Under the pieces are notes generated by a model. It did no database searches, had not been told where the DNA came from, and was given only the letters and a program-made list of their open reading frames with translations. Of a stretch of DNA of 64,000 bases, positions 37,540 through 49,900 are shown in pieces (the stretch's first letter is position 1; the number at the start of each line of letters is the position of its first letter). The position numbers were made by a program, and so were the translations under genes. The DNA is from Larus michahellis (Eukaryota; Chordata; Aves; Charadriiformes; Laridae), in NCBI RefSeq assembly GCF_964199755.1, contig NC_133906.1:21637419-21701418 (forward strand), in the 5' to 3' direction.

Positions 37540-37909
37540 GGCTGCGGACCCCCATCGCCGCCGGGCTGGGGTGGGGGGGATGCAGAGGGAGGGTGCGGGA
37601 GCGGGGGGGGGGGAATGTGCGGTGCCGGGGGTGCGGAGCGGGGCGGGGGGGGTGGGGGGGGGGCGGCGGCGGGGGCGCGCCCAGCTGTTGCGCCGTCCCT
37701 TCCGCGGGCGGGTCCGCGCTCGCCGCCCCGCATTGGCGGCGCCCGGGCGGAGCGGAGCGGAGCGGAGCGGGCGCGGCGGCGGGCGGCAGCAGCGGCGGGG
37801 CCGGGCCGGTGGCGGTGGCGGGGCCGGTGGGGCCATGGCCCGCTGAGGGCGCCGCGGAGCGCGGCCCGCCCTGCTCCCTCGCCCCGCGCAGCGCTCCGCG
37901 GGGCGCGCC
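37540..37909 (+). promoter_or_regulatory. UNC5A: UNC5A CpG-island promoter and 5'UTR
   Basis: Extremely GC-rich with long G-runs (37603-37615, 37640-37672) that could form G-quadruplexes, GGGCGG boxes, and a GAGCG tandem (37747-37770). There is no TATA box. Transcription probably starts between about 37690 and 37830. Confidence 0.55.
37835..37846 (+). promoter_or_regulatory. UNC5A: Minimal upstream ORF in the UNC5A leader
   Basis: ATG GCC CGC TGA encodes Met-Ala-Arg-stop, in strong context (GGGGCCATGG), ending 63 nt before the UNC5A start codon. A three-codon uORF in good context can damp translation of the main frame. Whether it is inside the mRNA depends on the start site. Confidence 0.4.
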
Positions 37910-37942
37910 ATGGGTGCGCGGCCGCGCCGCCGCCGGGCCCCC

Positions 37943-37973
<31 letters not shown>

Positions 37974-40900
37974 CGCCGGGGCCGCTCGGTGCCCTGCTCG
38001 CCGCCGCTCTCCTCGCCGCCGCCGCCGGTGAGTCACCGCGCGCCCCCCGCGGGCACCGGGCTCCGGGCGCGGGGGTGGTGGCGGCGGCGGTGGGGGGGGA
38101 CGGACGGACGGACGGACGGACGGGGGACAGCCGGCACCGGGCGCTGGGCAAGGTCACCCGGGGAGCGGCGGCGGCGGGAGGGCGTCCTGCGGGGAGCCGG
38201 GTGCCCTCCCGGGGACCGGGGGGTCGTTCCCGGTGCGGGGTGTCCCCCCGCTCGGTTGCGGGGTACCGGGGGTTCCGCGGGGTGCCGGGTGCCCTCCCGG
38301 GCAGGGGGCGTGCGCCCTGCCCCACGACAGGCACCGCCGCCCCCCACCCCCCGCCCCATGCCCACGCATGGCCGCACACGCGTGTCCAGCCCGCACTCCC
38401 CCGGACGCTGCCCGCACTTGGGGGGGCGGGGGGGTAGGGGTGTCTGGCGCTCGCCGCCTCACCGGCACCGCTCCGCTCCCCCGGGGCCCTGCCAGCTCCG
38501 GGCACGGGTGTCCGTAGCGGTCCTGCCCCACTCGTGAGCTCCCTGCCCCACGCACAGCATCCCTGCGCCCTCCCTGCCCGGGGACCCTGCTTGTCCCCAT
38601 CACCTGGCCGAGACACGGGGGACGGTGGAGGTGGGGGGGGGGGATAGCCTGGAGGGGTGCTGTCACCACGCGGGGGTGGCCGTGGCGTGGCGGGGGTGGG
38701 GGGCGGTGTATGCGGGGCTGCGTCGGTGCTGCTGCAGACGCGGACGGTCCGGAGCCCGGCTGCCCCCGGCTCTGTCCCCCCTCCCTGCCCCGGGCAGGAC
38801 CCGGCGGGTGGGGGAGCGGGATGGGCCGGACCCCCGGGGCTGAGCGGCACCGGCTGGCGAGCCGGGGGTCCCGGGGGGGCGGCGGGTGCCCGGGGCTGGC
38901 GGCTGCTGGCAGGTGTCACGGCAGCCTGGAAGTGGCGGCTGCAGACAAAGGACCGGGCTGGGGGCGGGGAGCTGCGCGGGGCTGGACGTGCGCTCTGCGG
39001 GGGGTCCGGGGGGGGGGGACACCCCTTCTGCGCCCCGGGGGCCCGGCCCACCGACCCTCCTACCGCCACCGGAGACGTCCCCGAGCCTGGCATTGGTGCG
39101 GTGGGCGGGCATGGCGGGCACCCAGGGGGGCTGCAGCCCCCGTGCTCCCCGCGCTCGTCCTTCCCGGCCGGTCACCCCGGGGACCCCGCGCCCAGCACTC
39201 CCAGCATGGCCCCGTCTGCAGGGGGACGCTGCAGAGCCGGTGTGATGGGTGGCACGGTGGGTGGGCACCCCTTGGGTGCAGGGGACCCCGTGTGCAGGGT
39301 GCTGTGTGTACCGACCTCCAGCTGGGCATGGAGCACTGCTGTCCCCACAGCACCCGTGGGGCCGTGGTGACTCACAGATGGAGGTGGGGGACAAGGGGAC
39401 AGGGGGTGCGCCAAGCCACCGCATGCCGGCTCTGCGGCGGGAGATGTGGGGGGGCCTGGCAGTGCCAGCGCCGGCTCGGGGCAGTGCGACACGGGAGCTC
39501 GTCCTCGCCGCTCGCTTGGCAGGCAGCTCACAGCCGGCCGCGGCGCGACGGAGCCCAGCCACCTGCGCGGCCACCGCTCGGCACAGACGTGTCAGGGGTG
39601 GGCCTCTGCGCACCGGGTGCTGCTCCGGCATGGCACGGCACGGCAGGGCACGGCAGGGCGCTCCTTCCCTCAGGGTGCAGGTTGGGGACGGGGGAACCCG
39701 GGTATCTGGGCAAAGGGCCCCTGCCTGCCGCCGCGCAGCAGCATCGCCGGTGCAGGCTGCCTGCTCCGCTGCTCGTGCCCGCAGGGGAAGGGCGAGAGCA
39801 GCGGCGAGGGCTGGGGGCAGCGGGCAGCAGTGCGGGGGGAGCAACTGAGGTGCGTGGGCTGCCCAGCTCGAGTGCCACGCTGGTGGGTGGGCAAGGGCAC
39901 GGGGACGGGGTCCTTCCCGGGAGCTACCCCTGGCCCAGCACTGCCATGGGCCCTTCCCCTTGGCATCTGCGGCAAACGGTGCCAGGTCCCAGAGCATCTC
40001 CTGCCACAGGCTGACGCTCGTCCCATGGAGTGTGCCCCACACCAGCTCCAGCCCCAGCTTCTCTAGCCAGGGCCACGGGCTTTGCTTTCACCACGCGTCA
40101 GCCGCATGGTACTGCCGGCTTCACCAGGCTGCCGGGGACCCTCAGGCTCCAACGGGCAGCCCCTGGCCACTGCACCCCACAACTTGCTGCCCCATAGCCT
40201 GGTACCCCAGGTTGCTACATCCCATCAGTGCCCCACAACCTGTGCGTGGCCGGGCAGCGGTGCAGGGCATCGGGCAGGGCTGGTGCGCGCCGGGAAGCTG
40301 CCGTGCCGGCTGTCAGCGCGAGCGCGCAGCAGACGCAGCCCGCCCAGGGCTGTTTGTTCTGGCTCGGTGCCATGCGGGGCTGGCACTACATCAAAAGTGT
40401 GCGGAGCCCTGGCAGGTGCTTGCGGGAGGGGACCGGGGTGCCGGTGGTGCCACCAGGGGCTGGGCACCCCCCGGGGCCACCGTGGGCACCTCACAGCTGT
40501 GGGTGCAGCTGAGCGCCCGTCCTGCCTGGGTGGTCTGCAGCACCCGGGACCAGCCCAGGACTGGTGCTGGTGCCTGAGGGATGATGGCACGGGGACCACG
40601 CACCGTGCGTGTCCTGCCATGCCTTGCCCTGCACCCAGGGGGGCACCCTCGGTGCCAGCACCCCTCCGGCTGTTGGCACCGTCGCTGCTCTGTGTGACGC
40701 GTGTCTGCCCGCGGACAGGCTGGGGTGGGCTGGCTCCAGATGGTGCAAACTGGGACCCCGTCCTCATCCCAGTCAGGCCCACTTGGCTGATACCCCTTGG
40801 CCCTGCTGCCTACACCCTCTTTGGGTGCTGCTCCTGGGTGGGTGTCAGGCAGATCACAGCTCACCCTGGCCCCCCCAGACCCTGCCCAGCGTGGGGCTCT

Positions 40901-43900
40901 TGCCTGCAGCGTGGGGGTCTCGGGTCCTGCTGCCACAGGGTTATGGGGTACCAGGGCTGCCAGCACCGCATCCCACCCATGGGTGGGAGGGGGACAGGCA
41001 GTGGGGCTGGACCCTGGCACCCAGGACCGTTGCGTGGCTGGAGGGGCCGTCCCCAGCCTCCTGCCCGACTCCCCCCCCAACTCTGGCAGGGACGCGGGGC
41101 TGAGGGTGACCTTGACGCTCTTCCCAGCGGGGCCAGGGCTCGGCAGGAGCATTTGCTCTTCACTGTCAATTAAAGGAGAGCCAGGAAAGCTGCTCGGCTC
41201 CCCTGGGCTCGGGACCCCAGTGACAGCCCCGGCACATGGGGCTGGGCCAGTCCCGTCCCCCCCACACCATCCCAGTGCCCGGCTGGGGGAGACCCCAAGT
41301 TGCCCACCAAGCCGGGGCCAGGATGATACCCTCTCCCTGTGACGGGGGCTGGCAGGGCTTGGCGTAGGTCCTGGGGGCAGGCTGGGGCTGTGGGGGGCTG
41401 TGGTGCTCAACGGGCACCGGGGGCTGGCAGGGAACAGGGCTCTGTGTGTGCCATGGGGCCAAAAGGGGACCAGCTCTGTGGGTGCCCAGCACTGGGTGCC
41501 AGGGATGGTAGCCCGCAGGCAGGCCAAGGTGGTCCCTGGGGAGGGGCTGCCACCGCCGGCTGCCTCTGCAGGCACTATTGTCCCCAAACCCCAGGCGCGG
41601 GGCAGCGTGGGCCAGGCTTGGGCATGGCTGGGGCTGTGCAGCCCCTCGGCGGGTGCTGGGGTGCGACAAGGGCACAGCCCGCCGGGAGCCCTGCCCGCCC
41701 TGGCACATGCTAATTGCATGTAATGGGGAGAGCGTTATCAGCTCAAATCCATAATTAGGCAGCTCCATTGTCATGCAAACCCGCCTGACTAATTCATTCA
41801 TAACGAGCGCTCGCTTAATCAGCGCCCAGACGCTGCCACGCGCTCGCTGGGAGACGGGCACCCTCCGGCCCCCCGCCGCCCCCACCCAGCCTCTCCCATG
41901 GCCGTGGGTCTGGCACACATGGGGTATACGCCTGGGGGGCCAGGGCAGCGACCGGCTCTTGGGGACACGCCAGGAAATTGGGGACACAGTCTCAGGGCAG
42001 GCGGGGGCACCTGCGGGGGCACTGTGCCCGTTGGATCACAGGGGACGTGTCAGCACTCTGTGCCCATCGTCCCCAGTACTCGCCACGTGCCAGACTGGCC
42101 GGGAGCCGGGCCGTGCCGCCCGGCGTTGGCATCTGACCCTGCTGGCTCCTTGCCTGGCCGGGGCTGGCACCGGCACCCGCCTGGCGTCACCACAGGGGCT
42201 GCGTGGGGTGGGAAGGTGGGTGCAGGGGGAGCGCTTGCCGATGCCCGGGTGCTCCAGGTGAGCATCAGAGCTGCCGCAGGCAGCTGGGCAGTGCCAGGCG
42301 ATGCCGCAGCCCCTGGCTGGGGGTCTCCCAGGGGCAGCACCGGCTCATCGTGGCTCGGAGTCAGCCTCTCCCGGCAGGATGGTGCCCGGCTCAAAGCCTC
42401 AGACAAGCTTTTTGATGGCAGCGAGTCGTGCCAGCTCCTCTCCTCTGCGCCCTGCAGAGAGCAAAGTGCCGGTGGCGGGGACCCCTGTGTGTGGTGTGGC
42501 AGGCAGGGCTGGCACCCCCAGGCTCCTCTGGGCACAGCTGGGCATGCTCTGCCCTCCCCCTGAGGCCCACCCTTCCCTCGTTTAGGCCGGTGCAATCAGC
42601 AGCAATTATTGCTTTAATTACCTGCTGCCGGGGCGCAGGCCGGGCGCCGGCAAAGCGCGAGGAAATCTTTCATGTTAATGGCGTGCCAGGCCTGGCGCGG
42701 GCGCGATGGATGGGGCGCCAGCTGGGATTGAATCCGCCGGCTGCAAAGCCTGTGGGGGATCCGGGGAGGTCCCCGGAGGGGGGCACAGCTGATGGGGGCA
42801 CGTGCTGGCATCAAGGTCCCCACCTTGCCGCAGGGACCCCCCAGGGTGGCCGGCAGCAGGCAGGGGATGAGGGCAGAGGGAGGCAGGGATGGCTCGCTGC
42901 CCTGCCGGGGACAGCCGATGCGTGGGTCCCGGCTGGGCAGCGGCACTTGGGGGGAACCGTGCCATCGGATCATTCTCCCGCTGGAGGCAACTGCCTGCTC
43001 CGTCCCAGGGGCAGCTGCGCCGAGCGGGCACACACCAGCATGCCAGTGCCGAGGCTGATGCTGCCGCAGCCGCCGGCGAGCAGCCTCTCCTCGCCAAGAA
43101 CACACTGACCTTCCCCGTGTCTCCCCGCAGCAGGCACCCAGGCGCCCGGCGTGCTGCTCTCGGCACCGCCGGGGAGCGGGGCACCGGTGCCGGGGACAGG
43201 ATCAGGCCCTTGAGGACCAGGGGGACTTGGGGGGGGGGGTCACCTGCTGGTCCTAGTGGGTCCTGGCAGTGCCCTGTCCCCCTGCGCTGGGCAATGCAAC
43301 ATCCTGCAGTCTCTCCCTGCCCAGTAACACCAGTACACCTGGTGTTTCTGATGCTGGGGGTGGTGGGGGGGAGGGGGGGTGTAGGCGCTACGGTGAGGGG
43401 CTGTGTGGCCACCCGGGATGGCAGCGGCTGGGGGGCACAGGGAGCAGGGGGGCTCTGTGCATGGGGAGGGAGCCAGGAGCAGCTGGGGGGTCCCGCAGTG
43501 CTGGGGTGAAGGCGGGCGCTCAGAGCCCGTAGCGAGGTGCCCCCATCCCCTCTGCACCCCGCGGGGGTGCCGCAGCCCTGCTCGCCAGCCCGGCCCCCAG
43601 CACCCTTTGCCAGGCCTGCCCGGCGTGCTTGTTAGCCCACGTGGGCGGCGGGTAATTGATAATAAAGCCTTGCTTAATGCACTGGCTTTACCGGCCGTGA
43701 TTTATCAGCGCCGGTAGCAAACCGCGCTCCCAATTAGCCCTTTGGCTGCCGAGACAGCGGCCGGACGGGGCTGTGGCCCTGCCACCGCGTGGAGGGGGGG
43801 TGGTCCCGGGGGTGAGCGGGGCCCAGCACCCTGCTGTCCCCCCGGTCCCCGTCCCCCATCCCCGCCGAAGTTCCCCGGTTCCCTTTGCCAAGGTGACATA

Positions 43901-46900
43901 AGCATCTCGCCTGTTTCCATGGCAACGCAGCGGCAGGTGAGCGGCGAGGCCGACGCGGTGCGGGAGCCGCCACGGCGCCGCGTGGGGGGCTGCTGCCCAC
44001 GGGGCACCCACGCTGCGCCCACGGCCTGGGGGTGCCCACGCTGTGTGGGGTGTCTGTGGCGTGGCGGGGGGGGGCCCACAGTACACGGGGGTGCCTGCGG
44101 GGGGAGGGTGCCCGTGGTGCAGGGGGTGCCCGCGGGGAATGGGGCACCCGCAGGGAACGGGGCGCCCGTGGTGCGTGGGATACAGGTGGGGTTTGGGATA
44201 GCCGTGCTGCGTGGAGCGCCTGCGGTGCGTTGGATGCCCACGGGGTGCATGGGGTGCCCGCAGTGCATCGGGTGCCCATGGTGCATGCAGTGCCGCAGGG
44301 CACGGGGTACCCGCCGTGCATGGGGTGCTCGTGGTGCGTGGGGCACCCACGCCACAGCCCCTCCACGCCCTCGCCGGGGCTCCAGGCCAGCTCCGGCCTC
44401 TTGGCCGTGCCGCATGGCTTTGTCCCTGACCGCACAGCGGCACAGAGCCCCGCCGGTGCCCAGCATGGTGCCAAGCAGCAGGAGAGCATCCCGCCCGGGG
44501 GCTCTGCGGGGTGTCTGGCAGCCCCCCAGCTCTGCCGCTCGCTGCATGTCCCCAGCTTTGGTGGCTGCCCCTGGTCCCACCCTGCCCACAAGACACCTGA
44601 CACCCCATTTGGGTGGGCAGCTGGGGGGGGTTCCGTGCCCATGCTGCCTCCCCCACCCATCGCTGCCGTCCCCGGGCTTCCCGCGCCGCTCCACTGGGCC
44701 GTGATGGATAGACACGCCGCTCAGCGACTGCTGTACTCGTTTCACGTGTGATCAAAAGGCCGGTCCCCACAGCACCGCTCTCCCGTTCACCCGCCGTGCC
44801 CGCCGCGGCCGCCCTGGCCGGAGGCAGTGGTGGTGCTGTGCGGCAGCAAACCTGGGATGTAATAAAGAAACTGGGTTGCCTTCCTGCCCTTCTCAGCAGC
44901 GCGGAGCCACGCGTGCCGGCGCGGGCAGCGCGGCATGGGCACCCAGGGGTGCGCGAGCGGCAGGCGCGGCGGTGCGAGCGGCGGGTGCTGTGGCAAGCCG
45001 TGCCGCAGCTGGCATCGGGCACGGCACCGCACCGGGGACCGCAACGCCTGTCCGCACCGTGACCCCCCTGGGCCGGCCCCGGGCTGCGGCTGGGGGGGGT
45101 CGTTAAACCAGTGAAATATGAAATGCCTGTATATCCCCGACAGGGGTTTTAATTAAATTAATTGCCAGCGACATTGTAAAAGTGCTGATGGGGTAATAAC
45201 CGGCGCGTTATGGTGGCCGTTTATCTTCCCCGCGTAAATTAGCTGCAGCACCTTGCCCATCCCGGCGGGCATCGCGGCGGGCTCGCTCGGCGCCCGCTCC
45301 TGGCTCGGAGGGGCCTGATCCAGCTGGGGGGAGCAGCGAGGCCCGGAGCCCCCCTGGGGGACTCAGCCAGGGCTCAAGGGACCCCCGTGTCCCCCGCGTC
45401 CCCATCCCCGCCACCAGGTGGGAGCGGGCTGGGGTGGGCACGGGCAGTGGGGGTCCCACGGGCGTGTGGGGGGCGGCGGGCGGTTGCCAAACGAAGGCAC
45501 TTAATTACTGCGCATTCCATCCCATTTAATTGCTTATTAAATCCTAACCAGCCAATTAGCAGCAGCAATTACAGCTTCATTCAGTGACACAATCGGTATT
45601 TTATCGTTTGTTAATCAAATGCTTATTTAGGGCCTGGTTTATTAACTCTTTCCGCAGCGGGTGCCGGCGGGGTGGGGGGAGTGGGGGCACCTGGCCATGT
45701 CTGGGCTGGGGGACCTGGGCGCTGTGGGACCGTGCCACAAGCCGTGTCCCCAGCGCTGCTGTCCCCACGCGGCAGTGGCACCCACAGCCCCCAGGCAAAG
45801 CTGGGGGATGCTCGACCCCCCTGAGGGACATGTGTGCAGCCCCGAATCGCCCTTGCCACCCTGGGGACACTGGGGACAGCCAGCCCCTGTGCGCCATGCG
45901 TGTGCCCACTCCCAGGCGGGTGCTAGTGGCACAGGAGAGGGCGCACCGCTGTGCCATCCTGCTGTGTCCCCAGGGCATGGGACACGCACCCCACCGCTTG
46001 CCCTGTGCCACCCCAGGGGGCGACGGGGCAGGACGCGGCCCCCGGCTGGTGCCTGGCAGCGTGCTGGGGAGGGGGGACGGCGGGCGCCCCGGGAGGCGTG
46101 AGCGATGGCCCTTGTTGGTCACACTACATTTCCTTTTCATTAGCGCTAAGTGTGGACATGAGGGATCGGCGCGGGTTCAGCGGGCGCAGCCACCGCGCGG
46201 CTGCTCTCCCTGATGGATGGCGGGGCCGGGAGGGGGCTGCCGCGTCACCGGCGGGGGGACGGTGGTGAGGCACAGGGCCACCGGCACGGAGCCACGGCGG
46301 GATGGGTGATCACCCAGCCTGGGCACGCTGGAGGTGGCCGAGCCCCCATCTCCCCACAGGTGCTCAGCAAAGCGCGACGGTGGCCAACCCGGTGTCCGGC
46401 GCGTCCCCGGACCTGCTGCCACACTTCCAGCTGGAGCCGGAGGACGTCTACATCGTGAAGAACAAGGCGGTGAGCCTGGCCTGCCGCGCCACCCCTGCCA
46501 CCCAGATCTACTTCAAGTGCAACGGCGAGTGGGTGCACCAGGGTGACCACGTCACGCAGCACGGCACTGACCGCGGCACCGGTGAGCGCTGCCGGGAGGG
46601 ACGGCAACAATGCCGGTCACGAGGGTCTGGAGGGGGGGTTGCATGGGGCTGGGGCTGTGGCAACCACTCCCGGCATGCCAGTGCTGACGTGCCGCCCGCC
46701 AATGGCAGGGCTGCCGGTGATGGAGGTGCGCATCGAGGTCACCCGCCAGCAAGTGGAGAAGATCTTTGGGTTGGAGGAGTACTGGTGCCAGTGCGTGGCC
46801 TGGAGCTCCTCCGGCACCACCAAGAGCCAGAAAGCCTTCGTGCGCATCGCCTGTGAGTGTCTGCGGGTGCCCAGATGGGGCGCGGGGTGCTGCCACCCCG

Positions 46901-49900
46901 ATCCCCCCCGTCACCCCTGTGCTTCCCCAGATCTGCGCAAGAACTTCGAGCAGGAGCCAACGGCCAGGGAGGTCTCCATCGAGCAGGGCATCGTGCTGCC
47001 ATGCCGCCCTCCCGAGGGCATCCCCCCCGCCGAGGTGAGCCCCCACGGTCCGGCAGGTCAGGATGCAGCTGGGGGTTCCTCTTTGCTCGTGGGGACGCCG
47101 TGGGTGCCCCCCAGAGGGGGTGACCCCCTGACATCCCCCTGCCCCGCAGGTGGAGTGGCTGCGCAACGAAGAGCTGGTGGACCCGGCGCTGGACGCCAAC
47201 GTCTACGTGACGCCGGAGCACAGCCTGGTGCTGCGCCAGGCCCGCCTGGCCGACACCGCCAACTACACCTGCGTGGCCAAAAACATCGTGGCCCGTCGCC
47301 GCAGCGCCTCCGCTGCCATCACCGTCTACGGTACAGCCCCACCGCGCCTGTCCCCACCATGCTGCCCCGGTGTCGCCCTCCCCGTCCTGTCCCTCCCCGC
47401 GTCCCCCCCCGTCCCGGCGAAGCGCTGATGGGTCCCTCTCCACCCAGTGAACGGCGGCTGGTCGACGTGGACGCAGTGGTCGGGCTGCAGCACCAGCTGT
47501 GGACGGGGCTGGCAGAAGCGGAGCCGGACCTGCACCAACCCCACACCCCTCAACGGGGGGGCTTTCTGTGAGGGCCAAAACGTGCAGAAAACCGCCTGCA
47601 CCACCCTCTGCCCAGGTACCCGCCCTGCCCCGGGCGCCGCCGCCGCCCCCGCCGTGCCGATGCTGCACTCCCTGCTGCACCCACTGCGGTCCCTGTCCCC
47701 CCCCGGGTGTCTCGTCCTGCCACCACCACCCCCCCACCGTGTGTGTCCGTCTCTGCCGGCCCCGGGGCAGGGAAGGGGGATGGCAGCGGGGCGCTGACCC
47801 CCGGCTGTGCCCGCAGTGGACGGCGCCTGGTCGGAGTGGAGCAAGTGGTCGGTGTGCGGGGCCGAATGCACCCACTGGCGGAGCCGGGAATGCTCGGAGC
47901 CGGCGCCACGCAACGGGGGCCAGGAGTGTCGCGGCCCCGAGCTGGACACGCGCAACTGCACCTCCGAGCTCTGCAGCCACGGTGAGGGCGGCGGGGGACG
48001 GTGGGGGTACCCCCACCCGGGGGTGGGTGGACGGGGGATGCCCGTGGGTGCTGACGCCCTGCCCCACGCAGCCGCCGGCGGCGCGGAGGACGTGGCGCTG
48101 TACGTGGGGCTGGTGGCCGTGGCCGTGTGCCTGGTGCTGCTGTTGCTGGTGGGGGTGCTGGTGTACTGCCGCAAGAAGGGGGGCCTGGACGCTGACGTGG
48201 CCGACTCCTCCATCCTCACCGCCGGCTTCCAGCCCGTCAGCATCAAGCCCAGCAAGGCCGGTGAGCGAGGGCTGCGGGAACGGGGCTGCGCACCCGCGCT
48301 GGGACGTGGTGGCCCTCGGGACCTGGGGGCGGCCATGCCCCTGGGGGGAGCCCAGGGCAGGGGCTGTGCGTCCCGTGGGGGTCCCTGGTCTCGAGTGGGG
48401 GCTCTGTGCCCTATGGGGGCCCTGACCTAGGGACAGGGGGGCTGTGTCTTAAATGGTCCCTGACTGTGGGGTCAGTGCTCTGTGCCTCATAGGGTCGCTG
48501 GCTGTGGGCAGGGGCTCTGTGTCCTATAGTGTCCCTGGTCCCTATAGGGTCTGTGCTGGGTTGGTGCTGGGTGCTCTGGGGACCCCAGGGTGACTGTGCC
48601 TCGAGGGTCTGTGCTGTGGGGCAGAGGCTCAATGCCCTTTGGAAGCCCGGTGTGACTGTGCCCCGTAGGATCCTTACGATGGGGCAAGCGTGGTGTGTCC
48701 CATGTCCCCTGGGGCCAGTTGTGCCGCCGTGTCACCGGCGGGGACCCCCCCCTGCCCCCCCAATCCCCGCTGTGCCCCGGCGCCACGGCCCCCTGCTCTG
48801 TGCCACAGACAACCCCGGCCTGCTCACCATCCAGCCCGACCTCAGCACCGCCACCATGACCTACCAGGGCTCGCTCTGCCCGCGCCAGGACGGCCCCGCC
48901 AAGCTCCAGTTGCCCAACGGGCACCTGCTGAGCCCGCTGGGCGCCGGGCGGCACACGCTGCACCACAGCTCGCCCGCCGCCGAGGGTGCCGACTTCGTGG
49001 CCCGGCTCTCCACCCAGAGCTACTTTCGCTCCCTGCCCCGCGGCACCACCAACATGGCCTACGGCACCTTCAACTTCTTGGGGGGGCGGCTCATGATCCC
49101 CAACACAGGTATGGCGGGATGGGGACGGGGTGCCGGAGCATCGCCCGGTGCGGGCGGGTCCCCATGGGGCTCACCCCCCCCCCCCCGCCTGCACCCCCCC
49201 ACCCAGGGATCAGCCTGCTCATCCCACCCGATGCCATCCCGCGGGGGAAGATCTACGAGGTCTACCTGACCCTGCACAAGCAGGAGGAGGTGAGGTAGGT
49301 GCCGTGGCCAGGGCTGCTGGGACACAGGGCTGCGGGGGAAAGAGCTGGGGGGGGGGGTTGGCCTTGCTCAGCTGCCCCCAACGCTGCCCCAGGCTGCCCC
49401 TCGCCGGCTGCCAGACGCTGCTGAGCCCCATCGTCAGCTGCGGCCCCCCCGGCGTCCTCCTCACCCGCCCCGCCATCCTGGCCATGGGTCACTGCGTGGA
49501 GGCCAGCGCTGAGAACTGGAGCATCCGGCTGAAGAAGCAGTCGTGTGAGGGCACGTGGGAGGTGAGCGCCCGCCGAGGGGCTCGAGGGGGTCCGGGCTGG
49601 GGGGGGAGCGAGGGGGGATGCCCGTGTCTGGGGTGCATCTCTGCCTGGGTGCCGCAGGACGTGCTGCAGCTGGGCGCCGAGCCGTGCACGGAGCTGTACT
49701 ACTGCCAGCTGGAAGCGCAGGCTTGCTACATCTTCACGGAGCAGCTGGGGCGCTTCGCCCTGGTCGGGGAGTCCCTCAGCATGGCGGCCTCCAAGCGCCT
49801 CAAGCTGGTCCTGTTCGCGCCGGCCGCCTGCCCCTCGCTCGAGTACAACATCCGCGTCTACTGCCTCAGCGACACCCAGGACGTCCTCAAGGTACCGGGG

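Noticed and set aside
37264-39093. 609-residue open frame on the minus strand across the UNC5A first exon
   Set aside because: It lies in an extreme CpG island where stop codons are rare, has Pro/Arg/Ala-biased sequence, no domain, and is antisense to a well-supported exon.
40391-41719. 442-residue minus-strand frame in UNC5A intron 1
   Set aside because: No homology recognised, no start or splice support, low-complexity Pro/Gly/Ser content.
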